Assembly (NCBI RefSeq): GCF_000703045.1
Contig: NZ_JNLJ01000001.1
Span: 649,501-713,500, forward strand
DNA: 64,000 nt
DNA from: Persephonella sp. IF05-L8
GTDB taxonomy: Bacteria > Aquificota > Aquificia > Aquificales > Hydrogenothermaceae
Direction: 5' to 3'
How positions within the stretch are numbered: position 1 is the first letter of the stretch; each line of letters begins with the position of its first letter. The translations under genes and the position numbers were made by a program. This document shows positions 27,972 to 36,393 of the stretch, one piece after another. The notes below the pieces were generated by a model. The model had not been told where the DNA came from and made no database searches. It saw nothing but the letters and a program-made list of their open reading frames with translations.

Positions 27972-27977
27972 TTCAAC

Positions 27978-28006
27978 TGGCAGGGTTTCTTCCCCTGCCA
28001 TATATT
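27978..28006 (+). terminator. Hairpin terminator after the aldolase gene
   Basis: An 8-bp stem (27978-27985 with 27993-28000) and 7-base loop are followed by an AT-rich tract (TATATTTAAA). It starts 7 bases after the aldolase stop. The run of T is interrupted by A, so it is a weaker terminator than the others listed. Confidence 0.7.
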
Positions 28007-28034
28007 TAAATAATAAAATCTGCGAGGACTTGTC

Positions 28035-28643
28035 ATGTCAACAGCAACCCTATCAAGAAAATCTATTTCTTCCAAACAAAAACCACCTAAGCCATACAAG
28101 TTCACTATAAATCATCTGAAAAAAATGTATGAGGCGGGGATATTCAAACCTGAAGAAAAAATAGAATTAATAAACGGGGAGACTTATAAGATGACACCAA
28201 TAGGTTTTAGACATGCAAAAGTTTTAGAGAGATTAGAAAGGAAGCTTTACGAGATTATTTATTCTGACCCTGAACTTAAAGAAAAATTTGTTATCTGGAC
28301 ACAAAACCCTATTAAGATTGATTCAAAAAATCTTCTATATCCAGATATAGCTATCTATCCGGAAGAGATTTATCAAAAAGAAGATATTCCAAAGATAAAA
28401 GATGCAGTTTTGATAATAGAGATTTCAGACACAACTCTTGATTACGACAGAGAAGTAAAACTTCCAGTTTACGCAAAAGGAAAAGCCAGAGAAGTCTGGA
28501 TAATAAACCTAAAAGATAACGTCCTTGAAAAATACACCCAACCCTCAAAAAAGCTGTTCAAATCAATCCATATCTACCAGAAAAATGAGAAAATCAAAAT
28601 TTTTAACGAAAAAATTGAGCTATCAGAAATTTTAAATAGCTAA
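28035..28643 (+). CDS. Uma2-family PD-(D/E)XK nuclease-like protein (second copy)
   Basis: This 202-residue Uma2 (DUF820) protein is a paralog of the one at 7326. It has the fold's acidic residues in LYPDIAIYPEE and VLIIEISDTTLDYDREVKL and the shared KMYEAGIFKPEEKIELINGE near residue 36. The two copies differ most at their N-termini and in the middle. It is 70 bases upstream of an antitoxin/PIN-toxin pair, as the other copy is also next to such a pair. Activity is inferred only from the fold; family roles are unknown. Confidence 0.85.
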   Translation: MSTATLSRKSISSKQKPPKPYKFTINHLKKMYEAGIFKPEEKIELINGETYKMTPIGFRHAKVLERLERKLYEIIYSDPELKEKFVIWTQNPIKIDSKNLLYPDIAIYPEEIYQKEDIPKIKDAVLIIEISDTTLDYDREVKLPVYAKGKAREVWIINLKDNVLEKYTQPSKKLFKSIHIYQKNEKIKIFNEKIELSEILNS

Positions 28644-28713
28644 AAATATTGCAAAAAAGTTCTTTATAACTCATTTTAATATCATTAATTATGGATAAAA
28701 AGAGTGATTCAAA

Positions 28714-28932
28714 ATGAAGGTCATAGATGTAAAAGAAGCAAAAGAAAACTTGGAAAAAATATTGGAAGAAGTAGAAAAAGGAGAAAAAGTCATCTTAAAA
28801 AGTAAGAATAAAGAGTTTGTGATTTATCCTAAATCAAAAAGAAAATTGGGAATTTTCAAGAATAAAGTTCAGATAGAACCTGATATAGACAAACCCCTTC
28901 CAAAAGAAATTATAGAGGATTTTTATAATTGA
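28714..28932 (+). CDS. Phd/YefM-like antitoxin
   Basis: This 72-residue protein resembles the Phd/YefM antitoxin superfamily: an N-terminal VIDVKEAKENLEKILEEVEKG segment for dimerisation and DNA binding, the GEKVILKSKNKEFVIYP strand pair, and an acidic C-terminal tail (EPDIDKPLPKEIIEDFYN) that would bind the toxin. Its TGA overlaps the toxin's TTG start (28929-28931), so the pair is translationally coupled. Proteins of this type repress their own promoter; no operator can be named. Confidence 0.78.
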   Translation: MKVIDVKEAKENLEKILEEVEKGEKVILKSKNKEFVIYPKSKRKLGIFKNKVQIEPDIDKPLPKEIIEDFYN

Positions 28933-29324
28933 GATATCTTTTAGATACCCATGTATTTTTATGGGCATGTATCGAACCTGAGAGATTATCCTCGAATTCT
29001 AAAGATATCATTAAAAATCCTCAAAATATGCTTTTTCTAAGCAGTGCTTCAATTTGGGAAATTTCCATCAAAATGAAGATAGGAAAACTAAAAATATTAG
29101 ATAAAAACTTAGATTTTAAAACCTTTGTTGAAAAATCTATCAAAGCATTAGATTTAAAAGAAATATCTGTTTTAAACAAACATATTTTCTCTTTACACCT
29201 TCTCCCTGATATCCATAAAGACTCTTTTGACAGAATATTAATAGCACAAGCAAAAAGCGAGGATTTAATACTTATTACCAATGATAATCAGATTAAAAAA
29301 TATAATATAAAAACTCTATGGTGA
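28929..29324 (+). CDS. vapC: PIN-domain toxin (VapC-type, Phd-linked)
   Basis: This 131-residue PIN protein has the N-terminal acidic strand RYLLDTHVFLWACIEPERLS typical of the PIN group paired with Phd-like antitoxins, a conserved SSASIWEISIKMKIGKL helix, and the C-terminal D residues in DSFDRILIAQA and LITNDNQI. The toxin would cleave RNA when the antitoxin is lost. The start is TTG overlapping the antitoxin stop. It differs clearly in sequence from the vapC at 6589, so the two are not a recent duplication. Confidence 0.85.
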   Translation: MRYLLDTHVFLWACIEPERLSSNSKDIIKNPQNMLFLSSASIWEISIKMKIGKLKILDKNLDFKTFVEKSIKALDLKEISVLNKHIFSLHLLPDIHKDSFDRILIAQAKSEDLILITNDNQIKKYNIKTLW

Positions 29325-29390
29325 AAAATTAAATTTCCCAGATTTTAATTGTAAAATAGTTTTATTCTAAACAATCTAAAGGAAGGATTA

Positions 29391-29903
29391 ATGTCTACAT
29401 TAGACCAGCAAATACAGGCAATAAAGGAAATTTATTCGGAAATAGAAAAATCAAAATCCCGTATTCAACCAGTTATTGTTGGTAAATTTGCTCTTACTGT
29501 ATATACTCAGGGAATGTATCCTGCAAATATAATTTCTTTTTTGTTTCCAGATTTGAACCTGCTAAAAAAAGTTTTAAAAAATTTAGGTTATCAACAGATG
29601 GGAGACTTCTGGACGAGGGGAGATATTGTTGTAGAAATTAGCAAAAAGTTTGAGCTTATTCCAACAGGCTCATTTAATCAGATTGAGGTTGATGGTCAAA
29701 TCATAAATGTGGTTTCACTGGAAGACTTACTTGTTGATATGATGAATGAATGTATTGCCGGAGACGAAACTGTGTGCGAGCTTATAAAAATGCTTATAAA
29801 ATCCTATTTACCGGTATTGGACTTCCATCATATATATTCCAATTTAAAAAATAAACAGGCTGTAATAAAATTTAAACAATACAGAAAAGAGGCAGAGGGG
29901 TAA
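29391..29903 (+). CDS. Nucleotidyltransferase-fold-like protein of unknown function
   Basis: This 170-residue protein starts with helix-rich sequence followed by VIVGKFALTVYTQGMYPANI, resembling the GG/GS-type opening of minimal nucleotidyltransferase-fold proteins (the AbiEii/DUF6036-like group), and it has the downstream VSLEDLLVDMMNECIAGD helix seen in those families. The expected catalytic DxD (usually just after the G.Y motif) is not visible: the position reads IISFLFPDLN. It may be a catalytically dead or unrelated protein. It ends 1 base before fbp and probably shares an mRNA with fbp, crcB and the DUF190 gene. AAGGAAGG precedes the ATG. Confidence 0.55.
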   Translation: MSTLDQQIQAIKEIYSEIEKSKSRIQPVIVGKFALTVYTQGMYPANIISFLFPDLNLLKKVLKNLGYQQMGDFWTRGDIVVEISKKFELIPTGSFNQIEVDGQIINVVSLEDLLVDMMNECIAGDETVCELIKMLIKSYLPVLDFHHIYSNLKNKQAVIKFKQYRKEAEG

Positions 29904-29904
29904 A

Positions 29905-30870
29905 ATGGCACAGATAGGAATTGATTTAAACAGATTTATTTTAGAGGAAGAAAGAAAGTTTCCTAAAGCATCTGGTTCATTATCTATGGCTCTCATGGCA
30001 ATTGAAGCAGCTGCCAAGATAATAGCTTCCCATGTAAGAATGGCAGGACTGGCTGATGTTCTCGGCAAGGCTGGAAAAGTTAATGTGCAGGGTGAGGAAG
30101 TTCAGAAACTTGATGAGCTTTCTAATGAAATACTGATTAATCACTTATCTGATTGTGGGCAATTTTATGCCCTTGCTTCAGAAGAATTAGATGAGCCTAT
30201 TTTCCCTTCAAAAGGAGTTGATGGGAAATATGTTATTTCCTTTGACCCCTTAGATGGTTCTTCAAATATAGATGTTAACGTTAGCATTGGAACAATCTTT
30301 TCCATCCACAAGAAAGTAACAGGAACAATTGATGATTTTCTACAAGAAGGTTATAAGCAAGTTGCAGCAGGGTATATTATTTATGGTTCCTCTACAATGT
30401 TTGTCCTGACTACAGGAAACGGGGTTAACGGATTTACATTAGACCCTTCTGTTGGTATGTTTTTACTCTCCCATCCAGATATGAAAATTCCAGAAAAAGG
30501 AAAAATCTATTCTATAAATGAGGCAAATGCTAAAAAGTGGACACAGCCTAAACTTATTGATTACATAGAAGCCCTGAAGGAAGAAGGATACACAACCAGA
30601 TATATAGGCTCAATGGTTGCCGATGTCCACAGAACACTAATAAAAGGTGGAATATTTGGATATCCTGCAGACAAGAAAAATACAAATGGAAAACTAAGAC
30701 TTCTTTATGAAGCTGCTCCGATGGCATTTATAATTGAGCAGGCCGGAGGAAAAGCCACCAACGGCGAGATTGATATCCTTCAGGTAAAACCTACAGATAT
30801 TCATCAGAGAACACCTGTTTTCCTTGGAAGTAAAAAAGAAATAAATCAATTACTGGAGTTTATCAAATAA
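29905..30870 (+). CDS. fbp: Class I fructose-1,6-bisphosphatase
   Basis: This 321-residue enzyme hydrolyses fructose-1,6-bisphosphate, the committed step of gluconeogenesis. The metal site SFDPLDGSSNIDVN (about 112-125) and GSMVADVHRTLIKGGIFGYP further on define class I FBPase. Allosteric AMP residues cannot be judged. crcB starts at the very next base after its TAA (30870/30871). With the class II aldolase at 26595 this supplies a complete FBP branch; some Aquificota instead carry a fused FBP aldolase/phosphatase, and whether one also exists here cannot be seen. Confidence 0.94.
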   Translation: MAQIGIDLNRFILEEERKFPKASGSLSMALMAIEAAAKIIASHVRMAGLADVLGKAGKVNVQGEEVQKLDELSNEILINHLSDCGQFYALASEELDEPIFPSKGVDGKYVISFDPLDGSSNIDVNVSIGTIFSIHKKVTGTIDDFLQEGYKQVAAGYIIYGSSTMFVLTTGNGVNGFTLDPSVGMFLLSHPDMKIPEKGKIYSINEANAKKWTQPKLIDYIEALKEEGYTTRYIGSMVADVHRTLIKGGIFGYPADKKNTNGKLRLLYEAAPMAFIIEQAGGKATNGEIDILQVKPTDIHQRTPVFLGSKKEINQLLEFIK

Positions 30871-31245
30871 ATGCAATACCTGGCTATTATGATTGGAGGG
30901 GCTCTTGGAGCCCTTTTTAGATTTCTTGTCTCATCCTTTGTAAATAAATATTCAGGACTTGAATTCCCTGCAGGAACTCTTGTTGTAAATGTAATAGGTT
31001 CTTTTGTTCTTGTGTTTTTTACAGTGATAACCCTTGAAAAGCTGAGTATAGACCCATTATGGAGGATGTTTTTTGCAGTGGGATTTTTAGGGGCTTTCAC
31101 AACATTTTCAACATTTTCTTATGAAACTATAGCTTTAATGCAGGATGGAGAATATCTTAAAAGTATAATGAATATACTGCTAAATAACGGATTATCTATC
31201 GCTGCTGGGATAGGCGGTCTAATTCTGGCAAAAAGTTTGTCCTGA
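30871..31245 (+). CDS. crcB: Fluoride channel/exporter CrcB (Fluc)
   Basis: This 124-residue membrane protein has four hydrophobic segments and the Fluc signatures GGALGALFRFLVS, GTLVVNVIGSFVLV and GFLGAFTTFSTFSYE. Fluc forms an antiparallel dimer that conducts fluoride out of the cell. Only one crcB is present here, consistent with a dual-topology homodimer. It starts immediately after the fbp stop, so no fluoride riboswitch can precede it directly. It is followed by a DUF190 gene at 10 bases, a common partner of crcB. Confidence 0.93.
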   Translation: MQYLAIMIGGALGALFRFLVSSFVNKYSGLEFPAGTLVVNVIGSFVLVFFTVITLEKLSIDPLWRMFFAVGFLGAFTTFSTFSYETIALMQDGEYLKSIMNILLNNGLSIAAGIGGLILAKSLS

Positions 31246-31255
31246 GGAGTTTATT

Positions 31256-31594
31256 ATGAAAATTGAGGGAGAGGCTTATTTACTGCGAATATTCATCGGC
31301 GAAAATGACAGAATTGATGGAAAACTGGCATATAAAAGACTTGTTGAAATTATGAGAGAAAATGATATAGCTGGTGCTACTGTTTTAAGGGGAATTCTTG
31401 GTTATGGAGCATCAAGCAGGATACATGCAGCAGGTTTGTTAACTCTTTCAGGGGATTTGCCTGTAGTAATAGAAGCTGTAGACAAAGAAGAAAAAATAAA
31501 AAAGTTGATCCCTGAAATTGAAAAATATATTAAAAATGGTCTAATAACCCTTGAAAAAGTTCATGTTATTAAATATGTATATGATAAGTCATAA
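31256..31594 (+). CDS. DUF190 (PII-like fold) protein
   Basis: This 112-residue protein matches DUF190: EAYLLRIFIGENDRIDGKLA near the start, ATVLRGILGYGASSRIH in the middle and LPVVIEAVDKEEKI further on. DUF190 proteins have a ferredoxin-like, PII-related fold and often sit beside crcB, suggesting a regulatory link to fluoride export, but the ligand is unknown. GAGGAG precedes the ATG, 10 bases after crcB. Confidence 0.87.
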   Translation: MKIEGEAYLLRIFIGENDRIDGKLAYKRLVEIMRENDIAGATVLRGILGYGASSRIHAAGLLTLSGDLPVVIEAVDKEEKIKKLIPEIEKYIKNGLITLEKVHVIKYVYDKS

Positions 31595-31646
31595 ACAAAA
31601 CTCAAAATTTATCAGATAATCTAAAACAAAAAAATCTGAGGTAAAA

Positions 31647-32219
31647 ATGCTTTTTATAGGAATAGAAACAAATCCTGATAAAACCTATACCGTAGCCCAG
31701 ATGGATGAAAACAGGAATATTCTTTATTTAAGCTCTTTCTGGAGGGAAGGACTTTTATGGTTTTTAGACCATAAAAATATAAACATCATTGCTGTTAATC
31801 TTCCTTCCTGGTATAAAACAAATCAACAAAAAAATGCCCTTGAAGTGATAAATACTTTATTAGATATATTTGAGTTCAATGAAGCAGGAGAAGAAAAAGA
31901 AAAAGTAGTAATCAAAACAGACACAGACCTGTTCTTCAGTCAGTTAGTCAAAAAAGACCTGCTTCCAATAACAACTCCAGAAGGTCTGGAACAGAGGATT
32001 TATAACCTTCCAAAAGCTGGAATAATAGTTCAGCCTGAGATGTTTTCAAAAGAAAGAAAACAAATTCAAAGGGAGCTTGGAGCGATAGCATCAGCATTTG
32101 CAGCTTATTCTTATTACCACGGCACCTACGATATTGTGGAAAGGGAAGAGGATAAACTCTATATTCCTAAATACAGCTTTGTTCCAAAAGAAAAAAGAAT
32201 AATTTCCCGTTTATATTAA
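31647..32219 (+). CDS. Conserved protein, possible DUF429-like fold
   Basis: This 190-residue protein begins with FIGIETNPDKTYTVAQMDEN, reminiscent of RNase H-fold DUF429 proteins that start with a beta-hairpin around an Asp, and ends in SAFAAYSYYHGTYDIVERE, also found near the end of that family. The expected N-terminal catalytic Asp is replaced (GIET). The assignment is weak. It ends 4 bases from the convergent Sel1-repeat gene. I do not recognise a function. Confidence 0.55.
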   Translation: MLFIGIETNPDKTYTVAQMDENRNILYLSSFWREGLLWFLDHKNINIIAVNLPSWYKTNQQKNALEVINTLLDIFEFNEAGEEKEKVVIKTDTDLFFSQLVKKDLLPITTPEGLEQRIYNLPKAGIIVQPEMFSKERKQIQRELGAIASAFAAYSYYHGTYDIVEREEDKLYIPKYSFVPKEKRIISRLY

Positions 32220-32223
32220 TTCT

Positions 32224-32685
32224 TTAATACATAAACATAAGGTTTCTACAGGCCAGCTCATCTCCTAAACTACATGCCTTTTCAAAAAGTTGTTTTGCTT
32301 TTTTATGGTTTCTCTTTATACCTATTCCCTGATTATATATAACCCCAAGATTGTTACAGGCAAAACTATAATCTAAATCGCATGCTTTTTTGAAAAACCA
32401 TGTCGCCTTTTTTATATTTTTTTTTACATTATGCCCATAAAAATAGATTATCCCTAAGTCATAACATGCGAGAGGATAATCTAAATCACAGGATTTTTCA
32501 TAAAAGTAAAGGGCTTTTTTAAAATCCTTATTATCATAAATTGAGCCTAAATGAAAGCAAACTCTGGCATTTCCTTTCTCACAGGATTTCTCTAAATCTT
32601 TAATATTTTCTCCAAAGGAGAAATTAAACATTATAAAAAGTAACCCTATAAGCAAACCTGTCTTTATATTCCAGATTTTTTGCAT
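32224..32685 (-). CDS. Secreted Sel1-like/HcpA-type Cys-paired repeat protein
   Basis: This 153-residue protein has a signal peptide (hydrophobic 12-24) and about four Sel1-like repeats of about 36 residues with a Cys pair in each: SCEKGNARVC, SCDLDYPLAC, ACDLDYSFAC and ACSLGDELAC. That spacing (Cys-x8-Cys) is the disulfide pattern of Helicobacter Hcp proteins, so it is probably periplasmic and disulfide-stabilised, and may act as a protein-binding scaffold. No beta-lactamase activity should be assumed although Hcp proteins were once described that way. Neighbours give no clue. Confidence 0.82.
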   Translation of the reverse strand: MQKIWNIKTGLLIGLLFIMFNFSFGENIKDLEKSCEKGNARVCFHLGSIYDNKDFKKALYFYEKSCDLDYPLACYDLGIIYFYGHNVKKNIKKATWFFKKACDLDYSFACNNLGVIYNQGIGIKRNHKKAKQLFEKACSLGDELACRNLMFMY

Positions 32686-32744
32686 TCCTATTTTTTAACT
32701 GTAAGTTTAATACTGCTGTATATATTTTAAAAAATTCACAGGAC

Positions 32745-32772
32745 TTGACAAATTTGAGTGTAAGCATATAAT
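32745..32772 (+). promoter_or_regulatory. Sigma-70 promoter of hsp20
   Basis: A perfect TTGACA (32745-32750) and a perfect TATAAT (32767-32772) are separated by 16 bases. Transcription would begin near 32780, leaving a leader of about 35 bases before the ATG at 32816. This is among the best consensus matches in the window; no CIRCE-like inverted repeat is seen. Confidence 0.85.
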
Positions 32773-32815
32773 ATTTTATGTAAATAAAATTATAAAATTT
32801 ATGGAGGTGAGGACA

Positions 32816-33271
32816 ATGGATAGAAGAAATCTACCAGCATTTGGATGGAACCCATTTAGAGAACTGGCAAGAATAGAACAGGAATTAAATAAAGTGTTTA
32901 ATGAACTTGTTCCAACTCCAAAAAGTGGTGAACTGGTTGAAGTAACAACATGGAACCCAAGAGTAGATGTGTATGAAAAAGACAACAAACTAATTATTGA
33001 GGCTGAAATTCCAGGAGCTAAAAAAGAAGATGTTGAGGTTAAGATTAAAGACAACGCCGTGGTAATCAAAGGTGAAGTAAAAAGAGAAGAGGAAGAAAAA
33101 GACAAAACCTATTACAGAACAGAAAGATTTTATGGAGTATTTGAAAGAGTTATCCCATTACCAGTGGAAGTAAAAGCAGAAGAAGCTAAAGCTTCATTTG
33201 ACAACGGTGTTCTTAAAATAGAAATACCTAAAGCTATTGAAGAAAAAGAAGTCAAGATAGAAGTTCAATAA
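32816..33271 (+). CDS. Hsp20 small heat-shock protein
   Basis: This 151-residue protein has the alpha-crystallin domain (about 45-140: VTTWNPRVDVYEKDNKLII, AEIPGAKKEDVEVKIKDN, and the ASFDNGVLKIEIPK block) and an N-terminal arm (AFGWNPFRELARIEQEL), with a C-terminal tail rich in Lys/Glu. It is an ATP-independent holdase. A longer frame begins at 32801, but GGAGG inside that extension precedes the ATG at 32816. It has its own promoter and terminator and so is monocistronic. Confidence 0.94.
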   Translation: MDRRNLPAFGWNPFRELARIEQELNKVFNELVPTPKSGELVEVTTWNPRVDVYEKDNKLIIEAEIPGAKKEDVEVKIKDNAVVIKGEVKREEEEKDKTYYRTERFYGVFERVIPLPVEVKAEEAKASFDNGVLKIEIPKAIEEKEVKIEVQ

Positions 33272-34458
33272 TTGGCCTCTTCAGAGCTCCCTTCAGGGAG
33301 CTTTCTTCTATTCTTTGCATTTTGAAGCCATTCATAGAAGAAAGCAAGGAATATCCCGAGAAATAAACCAGAAACTATAGAAATAGCTATAATCAGCATT
33401 TTCTTGGGTTTAGCTGGTTTATCAGAAATATTTTCACTCAATACTTTAAAGTTTTCTGTCAATGGAGGTTTTAAAGAAAGTTCTAACATCTTAATTTGCC
33501 TATCTATAGACTTTAGTTTTAGGCGAAGATTTTCCAACTCTTCATCAATAGATTTTATTTCTATTTCATTAATTTCTTTTATTTTCTTTTCAATAGCTGG
33601 AATTTGCTCCTGTTCTATGTTTTTAATCTCAAGCTGATAATTTTTTATTTTATTTTGCAGAGAGGTAATCAGGTTTTCATATTGGGCTATCTGATTAGAA
33701 ACTATCAGTAAAGAAGAATTAGAGAGATTAGGATTTTTCATAGCTTGAGATAGATTTTTAATAGCCTTTTCATAGTCGTTTATTGAAGATAAATAGCTTT
33801 TGATTAACAGATTAAGATTTTTTACTTTTTCCTGTAAAAATGCCCTTTTTCTTTTTAGGAGCGGTATTTCTTCTTTGATTAAAAATTCTTTTCTTCTTTC
33901 AAGTTCTTTTATTTTATAATTCTGTATAATCCTACTTTCTTCTTGTAATTGTTCAATTTTGTTTTTTGTATTTAATACAAATTTTTCCAGAGTGGGTTTG
34001 TATTCTGCCTGTATGTAGTTAAGTATCTTATCTATTCCCTCTTTCCCTTTCTGATTTGAAATACTATAGACTGTAATTTTAAAAACATCTGTTTTATCTC
34101 TTTTGACTGTGTGAATATTTACATCATTTAGATAAAACCCATTTTCTTCGAAGAAATTTTTTCTATCTGTTCCTTCCTTGTAATATTTCGCTTTTATAAG
34201 AGCTATAATTCTTGATATATCGTTTGCCGGTGCACCATTGATATATATGTTTTTGACATTTGCTTCTATCTTATATAACGGGGTTGATAAAAATATATAT
34301 GCTAAGCCTATAAAGAGTATTGCTACTATAGAAATGATAATTATTTTCCACCTTTTCTTTAATATTAAGAAAAGCTCATAAAGGTCTATCTCGTCTTCCT
34401 GGTAATAGACTAAATTTTTATCTTCTTCTTTTACTATGGGTACTGTTTGATTATACAT
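33265..34458 (-). CDS. Wzz-like polysaccharide chain-length protein
   Basis: This 397-residue protein has the Wzz topology: an N-terminal cytoplasmic stretch, a first transmembrane segment (about 39-60), a long periplasmic coiled-coil rich in KNLIK/EIKNIEQE heptads (about 150-340) and a second membrane segment near the C-terminus (KMLIIAISIVSGLFLGIFLAF, about 350-372). It controls O-antigen or exopolysaccharide length. No SD precedes its ATG. Its C-terminal codons overlap the hsp20 terminator region and 7 bases of hsp20. No wzx/wzy genes are adjacent. Confidence 0.85.
   Translation of the reverse strand: MYNQTVPIVKEEDKNLVYYQEDEIDLYELFLILKKRWKIIIISIVAILFIGLAYIFLSTPLYKIEANVKNIYINGAPANDISRIIALIKAKYYKEGTDRKNFFEENGFYLNDVNIHTVKRDKTDVFKITVYSISNQKGKEGIDKILNYIQAEYKPTLEKFVLNTKNKIEQLQEESRIIQNYKIKELERRKEFLIKEEIPLLKRKRAFLQEKVKNLNLLIKSYLSSINDYEKAIKNLSQAMKNPNLSNSSLLIVSNQIAQYENLITSLQNKIKNYQLEIKNIEQEQIPAIEKKIKEINEIEIKSIDEELENLRLKLKSIDRQIKMLELSLKPPLTENFKVLSENISDKPAKPKKMLIIAISIVSGLFLGIFLAFFYEWLQNAKNRRKLPEGSSEEANY
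33285..33312 (+). terminator. Hairpin terminator of hsp20 within the Wzz-like gene
   Basis: A perfect 7-bp stem (33285-33291 with 33296-33302) with a four-base loop is followed by TTCTTCTATTCTTT. It begins 13 bases after the hsp20 stop. Since the convergent Wzz-like gene ends at 33265, the terminator lies inside its coding sequence and encodes its tail (KLPEGSSEEA). Confidence 0.8.
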
Positions 34459-34601
34459 AGCTATTTTATATATATATCCTAATCAAAATTACCTCTAATA
34501 TTATAACTTATAATTATAAAATAGTAATAGTATATTATTAAATGTTGATTGTATAAATTCCGAATTCGAAAATGACCCATTTTTGTTCTAAAATTATTCC
34601 T

Positions 34602-34871
34602 ATGATAATAATCCATTACTTAGATGATAATCTTATTACTTTTGAATTGAAATCTTTATCTGCAATTCCTTTGGCGTCTAATGTGCTTTCAAAGCTAAAG
34701 GAGGATTTATATGTAGATTGGGCTTTTATCTTAGAAGAACTTAATGAAACTGTTGAGGAAGGTATTAAAGGTAAAAAAATAAATGTCCTTGAGATGAGAG
34801 ATACATCAAAAGAAAAAATCGTCATTATCTCAGTTGAAGAATACGACCTTGTTGCCATAATCCCATCCTGA
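34602..34871 (+). CDS. Small conserved protein upstream of trpE
   Basis: This 89-residue protein has a mixed alpha/beta character with no hydrophobic segment: IIIHYLDDNLITFELKSL, then helix LKEDLYVDWAFILEELNETV and a final strand pair (EKIVIISVEEYDLVAIIPS). I do not recognise a family. The ATG at 34602 is not preceded by a clear SD; an in-frame ATG at 34572 is also possible, with no SD either. It is 31 bases from trpE and may share its mRNA. Confidence 0.55.
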   Translation: MIIIHYLDDNLITFELKSLSAIPLASNVLSKLKEDLYVDWAFILEELNETVEEGIKGKKINVLEMRDTSKEKIVIISVEEYDLVAIIPS

Positions 34872-34902
34872 TAAAATAGTTTTAAAAACCATTGAGGTTG
34901 AA

Positions 34903-36390
34903 ATGTCTGTAAATCTTTCCTTTGAGGAGTTTAAAAAACTTGCAAGAGAATATAATGTAATTCCCGTTTACAAAGAAATACTACTTGATTTAGATACTCC
35001 CCTGTCAGTATTTTTAAAAATTTTTTCTCCTGAGAGATTTAGCTTCTTATTTGAAAGCGTTGAACAGGGAGAAAATATAGGAAGATACTCTTTTATAGGT
35101 TCTTCTTTACCTGTTTATATAAAAACCAAAAAAACATTCGCAGAATTTTACAACAATGGCCAGATAGAATGTAAAAATACAACAGACCCAATAGACGAAC
35201 TAAAAAATCATCTCCAAAAATACAAACCTGCAAAGCTTGAAGACCTTCCACCATTCTGGGGTGGTTTTGTTGGATATGTTGGATATGATGTGATTTCTTT
35301 TTATGAGCCTATTCCGGATACCAAACCAGATACTTTAAAACTCCCTGATATCTTCTTTTTTCTTAGCGATGAGGTAATTGCATTTGATAATGTTAAAAAA
35401 ACAATAAAAATCATAGTCAGTGCTATATTAGAGCCTGAGGACAATATAGAAGAAAAATATAACGAAACATTAAATAGAATTAATGAGATTGAAAACAGGC
35501 TAAACCGTGAAGTAAAGCTAAATAGACTACCAATAATAAATATAAAAGATGTTGATATTAGCAAATGGAAATCAAATTTCAAAAAAGAGGATTTTCTAAA
35601 AGCTGTTGAAAAATGTAAAAACTACATCAGAGAAGGGGATATTATTCAGGTTGTTATTTCCCAGAGATTTCATAAAAAACTCAAGACAGACCCTATTAAT
35701 GTTTATAGGGCAGTAAGGGCAATAAATCCTTCCCCATATCTTTTTTATCTGGATTTCAGGGATATTAAGCTGATAGGTTCTTCCCCAGAAATTCTGGTTT
35801 CTGTAAAAGATGGAAAGATACAGACAAAACCTATAGCCGGAACAAGACCAAGAGGAAAAACACCGGAAGAAGATAAAAAACTTGCAGAAGAGCTTATTTC
35901 TGATGAAAAGGAAAGGGCAGAACATCTTATGCTTGTTGATTTGGCAAGAAATGATGTTGGAAAAGTGGCAAAGGCAGGCAGCGTAAAGGTTGATAGATTT
36001 ATGTATATTGAAAATTACTCACATGTAATGCATATAGTTTCTGATGTTTCTGGCGAGCTAAAAGAAGGACTTCATCCCCTTGATGTGCTTAAATCGGTAT
36101 TTCCAGTTGGAACAGTAAGCGGTGCTCCAAAAGTAAGAGCTATGCAGATTATAGAAGAGCTTGAACCAGAAAAAAGAGGTCCCTATGCCGGTGCAGTAGG
36201 ATATATATCTTTTGATGGTAATCTGGATACAGCTATTGCAATAAGAACAGCTATTGTGAGAAAAGATGATATATATGTGCAGGCAGGGGCAGGTATTGTA
36301 GCAGATTCAATCCCTGAAAATGAGTATCAAGAAACCGTAAATAAAGCAAAAGCCCTTATAAAAGCAATTGAAATAGCAGAGAATGTCTGA
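34903..36390 (+). CDS. trpE: Anthranilate synthase component I
   Basis: This 495-residue chorismate-using enzyme makes anthranilate with glutamine/ammonia from TrpG. The chorismate-binding domain signatures are present: [12 protein letters not shown], the [16 protein letters not shown] block, GRxx-like [17 protein letters not shown], and [20 protein letters not shown]. Length and the N-terminal region with [20 protein letters not shown] (tryptophan-feedback site of the LLES/ES type) support TrpE rather than PabB. trpG and the other trp genes are not beside it, so it is a scattered trp gene, as is common in Aquificota. Confidence 0.93.
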   Translation: MSVNLSFEEFKKLAREYNVIPVYKEILLDLDTPLSVFLKIFSPERFSFLFESVEQGENIGRYSFIGSSLPVYIKTKKTFAEFYNNGQIECKNTTDPIDELKNHLQKYKPAKLEDLPPFWGGFVGYVGYDVISFYEPIPDTKPDTLKLPDIFFFLSDEVIAFDNVKKTIKIIVSAILEPEDNIEEKYNETLNRINEIENRLNREVKLNRLPIINIKDVDISKWKSNFKKEDFLKAVEKCKNYIREGDIIQVVISQRFHKKLKTDPINVYRAVRAINPSPYLFYLDFRDIKLIGSSPEILVSVKDGKIQTKPIAGTRPRGKTPEEDKKLAEELISDEKERAEHLMLVDLARNDVGKVAKAGSVKVDRFMYIENYSHVMHIVSDVSGELKEGLHPLDVLKSVFPVGTVSGAPKVRAMQIIEELEPEKRGPYAGAVGYISFDGNLDTAIAIRTAIVRKDDIYVQAGAGIVADSIPENEYQETVNKAKALIKAIEIAENV

Positions 36391-36393
36391 TTA

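Noticed and set aside
7326-28643. Uma2 copies as transposase-like mobile elements
   Set aside because: No terminal inverted repeats, target duplications or transposase motifs border either copy.
30860-30880. Fluoride riboswitch before crcB
   Set aside because: crcB starts at the base right after the fbp stop; there is no leader in which the motif could sit.
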